NCBI GenBank assembly: GCA_041905785.1
Contig: JAYRKJ010000001.1
Coordinates: forward strand, 186,001-250,000
Direction: 5' to 3'
Length of the DNA: 64,000 bases
Source of the DNA: Roseateles_B sp041905785
GTDB lineage: Bacteria > Pseudomonadota > Gammaproteobacteria > Burkholderiales > Burkholderiaceae_C
The first letter of the stretch is position 1, and every line of letters starts with the position of its first letter. The translations under genes and the position numbers were made by a program. The notes under the pieces are model-generated. The model was not told the origin of the DNA and did no database searches. It saw nothing but the letters and a program-made list of their open reading frames with translations. This document shows positions 10,142 to 17,238 of the stretch, one piece after another.

Positions 10142-10770
10142 ACATGCCCGACCTCAAACGCGGCCTGGCGCGCTTCAAGCGCGGCACAGGACTGCTGGCC
10201 TGCAGCTGCGCCCTGGCCAGCGCCTGGGCACAGCCGGCCACGCAGGACCCGGACGCCGCCAAGGCCGCCATCGACGCGCGCTATCAGGAGGCCGTTCAAG
10301 CCTGCCAGTCCCGCTTCGCCGTCAACGCCTGCCAGCAGGAGGCCAAGGCCGCCCGGCAGCGTGCGCTGCAGCCATTGCAGGAGCAGGAGCTGGCCCAATC
10401 CCTGGCGCAGCGCGCGCAGCGGGCGTCCGAGAGCCACCAGCGCTTGCAGCAAAAGGCGCAGGAGCATGCTCGGCTCGAAGCGCAGCAGCGCAGTGCGGCC
10501 CTGCTGGCAGCGCCGCCGCGGCCTGTGCCTGCGGAACTTGCGCCGGCGTCAACGTCCGCCGCACCAGCGGTCAAGACCCTGCCTGAGCTGGAAAAGCAGC
10601 GGGCCGATGACGAGGCGGCCGCTGCGCAGCGGGCCCGGGACCAGCGCACCCGGCTGCAGAAGGCGCGGGAGCACCGTGAGCAGGCGCTGAAAAGGCTGCA
10701 GGAGCGTGCCGCGCACAAGCCCCTGGCTGCACCGCTGCCGCCGGCCAGCGCCAGCTCGGCACCGCGCTAG
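10138..10770 (+). CDS. Unknown exported coiled-coil protein
   Basis: A 210-residue protein of unrecognised family. The start codon overlaps the zapE stop (ATGA), so it is translationally coupled. Residues 1-31 look like a signal peptide: positive n-region (KRGLARFKRG), hydrophobic LLACSCALASAWA and a plausible signal-peptidase site after AWA. The rest is strongly helical and rich in Ala, Gln, Arg and Glu with heptad-like stretches (residues 40-120 and 140-190), split by a Pro/Ala linker around 125-145. Two cysteines (QACQSRF, NACQQEA) sit nine residues apart and could form a disulfide. It is probably periplasmic. No function is proposed beyond the link to zapE. Confidence 0.65.
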   Translation: MNMPDLKRGLARFKRGTGLLACSCALASAWAQPATQDPDAAKAAIDARYQEAVQACQSRFAVNACQQEAKAARQRALQPLQEQELAQSLAQRAQRASESHQRLQQKAQEHARLEAQQRSAALLAAPPRPVPAELAPASTSAAPAVKTLPELEKQRADDEAAAAQRARDQRTRLQKAREHREQALKRLQERAAHKPLAAPLPPASASSAPR

Positions 10771-10823
10771 TGTGTGCCATGCAGCCGGCGCACCACGGCT
10801 TGACATCAGGGTGTCGCGCGAAT

Positions 10824-10875
10824 GCCCGGTTGAACGCCCCGGTTGAGCGCCCCGGTTGAGCGCCCCGGTTGAGCG
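10824..10875. repeat. 13-bp tandem repeat, four copies
   Basis: Three perfect copies of CCCCGGTTGAGCG (10837-10849, 10850-10862, 10863-10875) follow one copy with two mismatches (10824-10836); a partial CCCCG follows. It sits between the convergent ends of the coiled-coil gene and the phosphatase gene. Confidence 0.9.
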
Positions 10876-10905
10876 CCCCGCGTCAACGCGCCGCCGGCCG
10901 GGCAC

Positions 10906-11670
10906 TCAAGACAGCGGCTCGACGCGAACGACAGCCAGCGAGAGGTTGTCCCCACCGCCATGGGCGCGCTGCCGCGCCTTGTTCAGCAGCAGCTCGGCCG
11001 CCTCGCGCGGGGGCAGGCTGTGCAGCACGGTTCCCAGCTCGCGCGGGTTGAAGTAGTGCCAGAGGCCGTCGCTGCAGGCCATCAGGCAGTCGCCGTGCTC
11101 CAGCGGGCCGATGACGTCCGCCGTGGGTGTGGGGTCCTGCACCGTGCCCAGGCAGCCGGTTAGTAGATTGGACTGCGGATGCGTGGATGCCTCGGCCTCG
11201 CTGATCTTGCCCTCGTCGACCAGGCGCTGGACGTAGGAATGGTCCAGCGTCCGCTTGAGCATATTGGGCCCGCGGAAGAAGTAGATGCGGGAGTCCCCCG
11301 TGTGCAGCCAATGGCAGCGGCGATCGGGCGTGATCAGGTAGGTGGCAATCGTACTGTGCGGCTCTTCCTCCGCGGAGATGGCCGTCAGCTTGATCATCAG
11401 GTGGGCCTCGTCGGCGATCTGGCGCAGCAAGTCGGCCGGATCTTCATCGTCCGGCGAAAAGCGCTCGAAGAGCTGCTGGGCGGTCAGCACGACCTGGTCG
11501 GCAGCCTTGCGCCCGCCGCTTTTTCCTCCCATGCCGTCGGCCAGCACGGCCAGCAGGCAGCCGGCGATGCGGGGGTGGCTGATGATCTGCACCTGGTCCT
11601 GCTGGTAGGTGCGATCGCCACGGTGTATGCCAGTGGCTGCGTTCAGGCGGAATCCAGGATTGCTGCGGCT
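10906..11670 (-). CDS. PP2C-type serine/threonine protein phosphatase
   Basis: A 254-residue PP2C/SpoIIE-like metallophosphatase. The metal-binding motifs are in order: an early GDRTYQQDQ, then LADGMGG, HTGDSRIYFF, ACSDGLW and a terminal GGGDNLS, so all the acidic Mn/Mg ligands appear present. It should remove phosphate from Ser/Thr residues in the cytosol. No kinase or FHA gene is adjacent, so partner and pathway are unknown; homologues elsewhere pair with type VI secretion or stress regulators. An in-frame start 96 bases upstream (11766) would add a non-conserved N terminus that crosses the YdcH-like gene's promoter, so MSRSNPGFRLN was chosen. Confidence 0.88.
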   Translation of the reverse strand, partial: SRSNPGFRLNAATGIHRGDRTYQQDQVQIISHPRIAGCLLAVLADGMGGKSGGRKAADQVVLTAQQLFERFSPDDEDPADLLRQIADEAHLMIKLTAISAEEEPHSTIATYLITPDRRCHWLHTGDSRIYFFRGPNMLKRTLDHSYVQRLVDEGKISEAEASTHPQSNLLTGCLGTVQDPTPTADVIGPLEHGDCLMACSDGLWHYFNPRELGTVLHSLPPREAAELLLNKARQRAHGGGDNLSLAVVRVEPLS

Positions 11671-11700
11671 CATGCGGTCTTTTGCGAGTGTGGCCAAAAC

Positions 11701-11706
11701 TATAAT
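11701..11706 (+). promoter_or_regulatory. Consensus -10 box for the YdcH-like gene
   Basis: A perfect TATAAT lies 67 bases before the ATG at 11774. No good -35 sits at the correct spacing (TTGCGA at 11682 is only 13 bases away). The mirrored minus-strand sequence could also help transcribe the phosphatase gene. Confidence 0.5.
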
Positions 11707-11773
11707 CGCGAAAGACGCACGGACCGGGTCCGTCGACCGCATTCGGTCGACGTCAGCCGCCGTCATTCCACAA

Positions 11774-11977
11774 ATGGACGCAGATCTTCACTCCCTGTCA
11801 CGCCAGCTGATCGAATTGCGTATGGAGCATGCCGATCTCGATGGCCTGATCGACCGGGTCTCTGGCATGCTGCCGCTGGATGAATTGCAGCTGCAGCGCC
11901 TGAAGAAGCGTCGACTGGCCCTGCGAGACCGCATTGCGCGGCTGGAGCAGGCCAGCGAGCCCGACGAACCGGCCTGA
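11774..11977 (+). CDS. YdcH / DUF465-family small protein
   Basis: A 67-residue helical protein: MDADLHSLSRQLIELRMEHADLDGLIDR, then a turn and LQLQRLKKRRLALRDRIARLE. This two-helix layout with the closing LKKRRLALRDRI is characteristic of the DUF465/YdcH family, whose function is unsettled. A longer in-frame extension upstream is rejected because it would run through the TATAAT box and is not conserved-looking. The helicase gene begins two bases after the stop codon, so the two are probably cotranscribed. Confidence 0.85.
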   Translation: MDADLHSLSRQLIELRMEHADLDGLIDRVSGMLPLDELQLQRLKKRRLALRDRIARLEQASEPDEPA

Positions 11978-11979
11978 CC

Positions 11980-14109
11980 TTGGCCAGCGCCGCCGCCAGC
12001 ATTCCTGGACTTCACCCCCCCCCTTTGCCGACCATTCGGGCCACCGCGCCCGATGCAGCCGGTGCCTTGCCCGACACCGCAGCCTTGAACGCCCTGGATC
12101 CGGATCCCCTGACGGCCCACGACAACCCGCCCAGCGAACTGGAGCAATGGGTGCTGGCCGCCTTCGACCAAGGGGGGCCGCTGTCCCGTGCCGATCCCGG
12201 CTACAGCCCGCGCGCGCCGCAGCTGGCCATGACCCAGGCCGTGGCCCAGGCGATCGCGCGGCGCGAGAGCCTGGTCGTCGAGGCGGGCACGGGGGTTGGC
12301 AAGACCTTCGCGTATCTGGTGCCGGCCCTGCTGAGCGGCGCGCGGGCGCTGATCAGCACGGCCACCAAGAGCCTGCAGGACCAGCTCTTCCTGCGCGACC
12401 TGCCGCGCTTGTGCGAGTCGCTTTCCGTGCCGGCACGCATCGCGCTGCTGAAGGGGCGCGGCAGCTATCTGTGCCTGCATCGGCTGGAATACGCCCGCCA
12501 TGGCGCCGAACTCCCGGACCGGCGGGCGGTGCTGGCGCTGGCGCGCGTGGAGCGCTGGGCGCAGCAGACCCGCAGCGGTGACTTCGCCGAGCTGGACGGG
12601 TTGGACGAGCGCTCGCCCATCATCCCCATCGTCAGCTCCACCCGCGAGAACTGCCTGGGCAGCGAATGCCCGCAGTGGAGCGCCTGTTTCGTGGTCAAGG
12701 CCAGGCGCGAGGCCATGGAGGCCGACATCGCCGTCGTCAACCACCACCTCTTCTTCGCGGACATGGCCCTGCGCGACAGCGGCGTGGCTGAGCTGCTGCC
12801 CAGCGTCGATATCGCGGTGTTTGACGAGGCCCATCAACTGACCGAAGCCGGCGTGCAGTTCCTGGGCCAGCACCTGGCCACTTCGCAGCTGATCGATTTT
12901 GCCCGGGACATGCTGGCCCTGGGGCTCACCGAGGCGCGCGGGCTGATGGACTGGCAGGCCCTGCATGCCAAGGTGGAGCGCGCCGCACGCGAGCTCAGGC
13001 TGGTCTGCGCCGGTTCGCTGAAGGACCTGCGGGGTCTGATCAAGCTGCGCTGGAACGAGCGTGCCGGGCAGGAGGGCTTTGCCACGGCCTTGGCCGAGGT
13101 GGCCTGCGCGGCGGATGAGGCCGCCGACGCCCTGACCGCACTGGAGAACGGGTCACCGGACTTCCTTCGCCTGATCGAACGCGCGCGGCAGCTGTCCGAG
13201 CGGGCCCATGCCTTCTCCGTCGAGGCCGCGCCGGGGGCGGTGCGCTGGATCGACATCAGCCCGCACCAGGCGCGCCTGGTGGAGTCGCCGCTGGATATCC
13301 GCGAGGCCATGCAGGAACAGCTGCAGGCGGCGCCCAAGGCCTGGATCTTCACCTCGGCGACGCTGGGCGACGATGAGCGCCTGAGCTGGTTCACCGAGTC
13401 CGCGGGCCTGCGCGATGCGCGCGTGCTGCGCGTGGGCAGCCCCTTCGACTACCCCAACCATGCGCGCCTTTACGTGCCACGCGGCTTTCCCAAGCCCTCG
13501 GAGCCCCATCATTCGGCCAGTGTGGCCGTGCTGGCGGCCCGTTGTGCGCAGGCCCTGGGCGGGCGCTGCTTCGTGCTCACCACCACACTGCGGGCGCTGC
13601 AGGCGATTGGCGACGCCTTGCGGGGCGAGCTGGACGCGCTGGGGGCGCCGCTGAAGGTGCTGGTCCAGGGCTCCATCCCCAAGCGCATGCTGCTGCGGCA
13701 GTTCGTGGAGGACCCGCGCGCGGTGCTGGTGGGCTCGGCCAGCTTCTGGGAAGGCATCGACGTGCCGGGCGATGCGCTGCAGTGTGTGCTCATCGACAAG
13801 CTGCCTTTTCCGCCGCCCAATGATCCGCTGGTGGAGGCGCGCGTGCAGCGCCTGGAGAGCGAGGGGCGCAACGCTTTTGCCGACTACTTCATTGCCGAGG
13901 CGGCGATCGCGCTCAAGCAGGGCGGGGGCCGCCTGATCCGCACGGAGACGGACAAAGGGCTGCTGGTGGTGTGCGACCCGCGCATGGCTGGCATGAACTA
14001 TGGGCGACGCCTGCGCGCGGCGCTGCCGCCCATGACCCCGGTGGCCAATGAGGGCGAGGCGCTGAGCTGGCTGCGCAGCCTGGCGGCCGAGCGCGAGCAG
14101 CAGGCCTGA
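11980..14109 (+). CDS. dinG: DinG/YoaA-type ATP-dependent DNA helicase
   Basis: A 709-residue superfamily 2 XPD-like helicase. Walker A is EAGTGVGKT (Lys108), the DEAH box begins at Asp282, and motifs V-VI appear as GSASFWEGIDVPG and GGGRLIRTETDKG. Cysteines at about 225, 230 and 236 (NCLGSECPQWSAC) fit the 4Fe-4S domain of this group, although the fourth ligand was not pinned down. The family unwinds D-loops and R-loops and resolves forked DNA in repair. The TTG start is uncertain: residues 1-55 are low complexity and the true start may be downstream. Whether it is DinG or YoaA in the strict sense needs phylogeny. Confidence 0.92.
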   Translation: MASAAASIPGLHPPPLPTIRATAPDAAGALPDTAALNALDPDPLTAHDNPPSELEQWVLAAFDQGGPLSRADPGYSPRAPQLAMTQAVAQAIARRESLVVEAGTGVGKTFAYLVPALLSGARALISTATKSLQDQLFLRDLPRLCESLSVPARIALLKGRGSYLCLHRLEYARHGAELPDRRAVLALARVERWAQQTRSGDFAELDGLDERSPIIPIVSSTRENCLGSECPQWSACFVVKARREAMEADIAVVNHHLFFADMALRDSGVAELLPSVDIAVFDEAHQLTEAGVQFLGQHLATSQLIDFARDMLALGLTEARGLMDWQALHAKVERAARELRLVCAGSLKDLRGLIKLRWNERAGQEGFATALAEVACAADEAADALTALENGSPDFLRLIERARQLSERAHAFSVEAAPGAVRWIDISPHQARLVESPLDIREAMQEQLQAAPKAWIFTSATLGDDERLSWFTESAGLRDARVLRVGSPFDYPNHARLYVPRGFPKPSEPHHSASVAVLAARCAQALGGRCFVLTTTLRALQAIGDALRGELDALGAPLKVLVQGSIPKRMLLRQFVEDPRAVLVGSASFWEGIDVPGDALQCVLIDKLPFPPPNDPLVEARVQRLESEGRNAFADYFIAEAAIALKQGGGRLIRTETDKGLLVVCDPRMAGMNYGRRLRAALPPMTPVANEGEALSWLRSLAAEREQQA

Positions 14110-14123
14110 TCCGGCCGGTCAAG

Positions 14124-14155
14124 AAAAAAGCGCCTGCCGCTGTCGCTGCAGGCGC
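14124..14155 (-). terminator. Intrinsic terminator of bamD, shared with the helicase gene
   Basis: GCGCCTGC (14130-14137) pairs with GCAGGCGC (14148-14155). Read on the minus strand the stem is followed by TTTTTT (14129-14124), so it terminates bamD; the hairpin may also act on the converging helicase transcript. Confidence 0.8.
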
Positions 14156-14181
14156 CTGCTCATGGTCTTGAGCGACTGGAC

Positions 14182-15048
14182 TTACCAGAACTTCCACCAG
14201 GCCTTTTTCTCGACCCGCTCGTTGCCGGCCAGGAAACGGCTCTGTGGGAAGCTCTTGCGCAGCACGCGCTCGGCGTCGTCGCGCAGCTTGTCCAAGCCCA
14301 GCTTATCGTAGCTGCGCACCATGATGGACAGGGCCTCTTCGGCAGCCGGTGCCGTTTCGAACTCCTTCACCGCCGATTGGGCGCGGTTGGCCGCGGCCAC
14401 ATAGGCGCCCCGGTTGAAGTAGTAGCGGGCCACATGGACCTCGTAGGAGGCCAGCGTGTTGGTGATGAAGTCGATGCGGACGGCGGCGTCTTCGGCGTAC
14501 CTGGACTCCGGGTACTGCTCGACCAACTGGCGGAAGGCCAGCAGGGCATCGCGCGAGGCCTGCTGGTCGCGCTCAGCCACGTCCTGGCTGGCCAGGCGGC
14601 CGAACAGGCCCATGTCCTCGTTGAAGTTGACGACGCCCTTCATGTAGAGGGCATAGTCCATCGCCGGGCTGGAGGGATTGAGCTTGATGAAGCGGTCCAG
14701 TGCGCTGATGGACTGCGCCCGTTCGCCGCTTTTGTAGTAGGCCCAGGCGATATCCAGCTGCGCCTGCTGGGCGAGCACCGTACCGGCCGCGCGGCCCTCC
14801 ACCTTTTCGAGACCCTTGATGGCCCGGTCATAGCCGCCCGAAGCCAGGTCCTCCTTGGCCTCTGAGTACAATTTGTCCAGGCTGGCTTGCGAGTTCGGAT
14901 CCTCCTTGAAGGGCGAAGAGCAGGCCGCCAGGGCCAGCGCCAGGCTGCCTGCCAGCGCACGCACGAGGCGACTGGCAGGCCTGTCTGCAGACAGGACGGG
15001 CAGAAGGCCGCTCTGCGTCGGGTGACGCTTCCCCAGGAAATCCATCAT
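14182..15048 (-). CDS. bamD: Outer membrane assembly lipoprotein BamD
   Basis: A 288-residue lipoprotein of the BAM complex that inserts beta-barrel proteins into the outer membrane. The lipobox LALAAC places the lipidated Cys at residue 43, followed by TPR repeats such as AWAYYKSGERAQSISALDRFIKLNP and QLVEQYPESRYAEDAA. The C-terminal RFLAGNERVEKKAWWKFW is typical of betaproteobacterial members. The signal peptide is long when starting at MMDFLGK; a GTG 28 codons later would leave a short one. A still longer frame to 15117 is rejected because a TATAAT at 15105-15100 would then lie inside the gene. It diverges from rluD. Confidence 0.95.
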   Translation of the reverse strand: MMDFLGKRHPTQSGLLPVLSADRPASRLVRALAGSLALALAACSSPFKEDPNSQASLDKLYSEAKEDLASGGYDRAIKGLEKVEGRAAGTVLAQQAQLDIAWAYYKSGERAQSISALDRFIKLNPSSPAMDYALYMKGVVNFNEDMGLFGRLASQDVAERDQQASRDALLAFRQLVEQYPESRYAEDAAVRIDFITNTLASYEVHVARYYFNRGAYVAAANRAQSAVKEFETAPAAEEALSIMVRSYDKLGLDKLRDDAERVLRKSFPQSRFLAGNERVEKKAWWKFW

Positions 15049-15099
15049 GGTCCATTGGCCAGGCGCCCATGCGCCAGCCCAGCTGAAAAAGGAGCGGCG

Positions 15100-15105
15100 A
15101 TTATA
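15100..15105 (-). promoter_or_regulatory. -10 box of bamD touching the rluD start codon
   Basis: Minus-strand TATAAT occupies 15105-15100; base 15105 is also the first base of the rluD ATG. Predicted transcription start is about 45 bases before the bamD ATG. The -35 is weak (CAGGTC at 17-base spacing). Confidence 0.55.
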
Positions 15106-16133
15106 TGGTTCAGGCATTGACGGACCTGAAAGCCATGCCGGAGGGCGCGGCCCCGGAGTTCGAGTCGGAGGCGGCGGATGCCCTGGCGGAGGACATCGGC
15201 TCGCCCGAGGTGGAGGTGCGCGAGTCGCGGGTCGGCTATGAGGCCCAGGGACAGCGCCTGGACAAATTCGTCGTTGGCATGGCGCCGGAGTTCTCGCGCA
15301 GCCATCTCCAGGGCCTGATCGAGCGCGGCCTGGTCAGCGTGCAGGGCCGGGTGCAGACCACCGCCGCGCGCAAGGTGCTGGCGGGCCAGAGTGTGCGGGT
15401 CGAACTGCAGCCGACCGAAGAGAGCCAGGCCTTCCGCGCCGAGCTCATGCCGCTCGATGTCCTGTTCGAGGACGCGCACCTGATGGTGGTCAACAAGCCC
15501 GTGGGCCTGGTCGTGCACCCGGCGCCGGGCAACTGGTCCGGCACGCTGATGAATGGGCTGCTCGCGCATCATGCGGTGGCGGGGCAGCTGCCGCGCGCGG
15601 GCATCGTCCATCGCCTGGACAAGGACACCTCGGGTCTGATGGTTGTGGGCAAGACGCTGGAAGCCACGGCGGCGCTGTCCCGCATGATCGCCCAGCGGCA
15701 GGTGCATCGCGAGTACCTGGCGCTGTGCCATGGGCATCTGCTGGAGCCGCTGCACGTCGACGCGCCCATGCGCAGGGATCCGGCCTCGCGGGTCAAGATG
15801 GCCGTGCTGGCGGGTGGCAAGCCGGCGCAGACCGATGTCTACCCGCTGGCGCACACCCTGGCCGCGCCCTGGGTGAGCGCTGTGCACTGCGTGCTGCACA
15901 CGGGGCGCACCCACCAGATCCGGGTGCATCTCGCGTCCAAGGGGTATGCGCTGCTGGCGGACGCCTTGTATGGCGGTGCACCGGCCCTCGGTCTGGGGCG
16001 TCAGGCCCTGCATGCGGCCAAGCTGAGTTTCGAGCATCCCATGACGTCCGAAGCGCTGGTCTTTCACGCCCCCTTGCCCGCGGATCTGGCACAGGCCTGG
16101 GTTCTTGCGGGATTCTCCGCGCCGAGCATCTGA
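15105..16133 (+). CDS. rluD: 23S rRNA pseudouridine(1911/1915/1917) synthase
   Basis: A 342-residue RluA-family pseudouridine synthase. An S4 RNA-binding domain (QRLDKFVVGMAPEFSRSHLQ onward, about residues 45-105) precedes the catalytic domain with the invariant HRLDKDTSG motif, Asp172 being the nucleophile. TGRTHQIRVHLAS is the second family motif. It is assigned RluD rather than RluC by the bamD adjacency, which is conserved in many Proteobacteria. It modifies helix 69 of 23S rRNA, needed for ribosome assembly. The N-terminal 40 residues are acidic and variable. The ATG has GGAG about 11 bases upstream. Confidence 0.94.
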   Translation: MVQALTDLKAMPEGAAPEFESEAADALAEDIGSPEVEVRESRVGYEAQGQRLDKFVVGMAPEFSRSHLQGLIERGLVSVQGRVQTTAARKVLAGQSVRVELQPTEESQAFRAELMPLDVLFEDAHLMVVNKPVGLVVHPAPGNWSGTLMNGLLAHHAVAGQLPRAGIVHRLDKDTSGLMVVGKTLEATAALSRMIAQRQVHREYLALCHGHLLEPLHVDAPMRRDPASRVKMAVLAGGKPAQTDVYPLAHTLAAPWVSAVHCVLHTGRTHQIRVHLASKGYALLADALYGGAPALGLGRQALHAAKLSFEHPMTSEALVFHAPLPADLAQAWVLAGFSAPSI

Positions 16134-16500
16134 CCGGCGCGGCGGCGGGCAGGGTACAATCGCCGCGCAGAGCATGGTTGCAAGACCTTCGGTCCCGGCG
16201 CTTGTCGGGGGGAGCCAGGGGGTCCGGCCCATGCGCCGAGCAGGTGGCCGGTGTTCGTCCGTGAGGGGCGATCGGCACCTAGGGGCGGGAGAGAGTTCCG
16301 CCATCCGAGTTGCTGGGCTGACGATGTCCTTGTGTGCGCCAGGTGTGGAATCGGCTCGATGCCGTCCCGCATGAAGTTGCGCATCCAGGATCTGTGCCAG
16401 CAGCATGAGCTGATGTTTGCTGCGGGTCTGCAAGACCCTCCGATGGAACACTGTTGAACACCATGGCCGGCTCGATGAGCAGGTGCTGCCAACACATGTG
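16134..16500 (+). other. 367-base untranslated region before scpB
   Basis: No conserved gene is seen. TACAAT at 16155-16160 could be a -10 box, giving a leader of about 330 bases for scpB-rluB. A 32-codon frame (16359-16457, beginning MPSRMKLRIQDL) is open just ahead of scpB, but nothing else supports it. No riboswitch or terminator fold was recognised. Confidence 0.4.
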
Positions 16501-17238
16501 ATGAACACGCAGGAAGCCAAGCGAGTCCTGGAGACGGCGCTCATCTGTGCGCAGCAGCCCCTCACGCTCAAGGATTTGCGCAGTCTTTTCGCCGACGAGG
16601 TCGGTGCCGACAGCCTGCGCATGCTGCTGGACGAGCTGGCGCGAGACTGGGAAGGGCGTGGCGTCGAGCTGGTGGCCATCGCCAGTGGCTGGCGGTTTCA
16701 GAGCCGGCCGGAGATGCGCGAGTTCCTGGATCGCATGCATCCTGAGAAGCCGCAGCGCTATTCGCGGGCGGTGATGGAGACCCTGGCCATCATCGCCTAC
16801 CGTCAACCCGTGACGCGTGGCGATATCGAGGACATCCGCGGCGTCGTGGTGTCCACGCAGATCGTCAAGCAACTGGAAGACCGCAACTGGATCGAGGTGG
16901 TCGGTCATCGCGAGGCGCCCGGGCGTCCCGCCCTGTACGCCACCACCCAGCAGTTTCTGGACGACCTGGGGCTGGCCAGTCTGGACCAGTTGCCGGCGCT
17001 GGAATCGGCGGGTGAAGCCGGTGCGGCCCTGGTCGAGGCGCTGCACGGGCAGGGCTCGCTGGGCCTCGCCGAACCGACCGAAACAAGAGAAGTGCAAGTG
17101 CAAGCAGATGAAGGCGTCCTTGGTGACGCCGCTGAGGTGGTGACCGAGGTCGCCGCCGTCCCCGCTGAGCCCGAGGCCCTGGTGCCGCAGCAAGCTCAGC
17201 ATCCCGATGTGAATGACAAGGTGCAAGCTGACGCATGA
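16501..17238 (+). CDS. scpB: Segregation and condensation protein B
   Basis: A 245-residue ScpB, the winged-helix kleisin partner that with ScpA and SMC compacts chromosomes. Two winged-helix domains span about residues 1-165: MNTQEAKRVLETALICAQQPL begins the first, and AVMETLAIIAYRQPVTRGDIE plus GHREAPGRPALYATTQQFLDDLGL mark the second, with the family-typical RPALYATT. The last 75 residues are acidic, low in complexity and probably disordered. scpA is not adjacent in this window. ATG at 16501 (or GTG at 16498) was preferred to an 84-base extension that does not resemble the family. Stop overlaps the rluB start. Confidence 0.93.
   Translation: MNTQEAKRVLETALICAQQPLTLKDLRSLFADEVGADSLRMLLDELARDWEGRGVELVAIASGWRFQSRPEMREFLDRMHPEKPQRYSRAVMETLAIIAYRQPVTRGDIEDIRGVVVSTQIVKQLEDRNWIEVVGHREAPGRPALYATTQQFLDDLGLASLDQLPALESAGEAGAALVEALHGQGSLGLAEPTETREVQVQADEGVLGDAAEVVTEVAAVPAEPEALVPQQAQHPDVNDKVQADA

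Noticed and set aside
10824..10880. CRISPR-like array
   Set aside because: The 13-bp units are contiguous with no spacers, and no cas gene is near.
16501..17238. scpB without scpA as a broken condensin locus
   Set aside because: In many Betaproteobacteria scpA lies elsewhere, and scpB beside rluB is a common arrangement.
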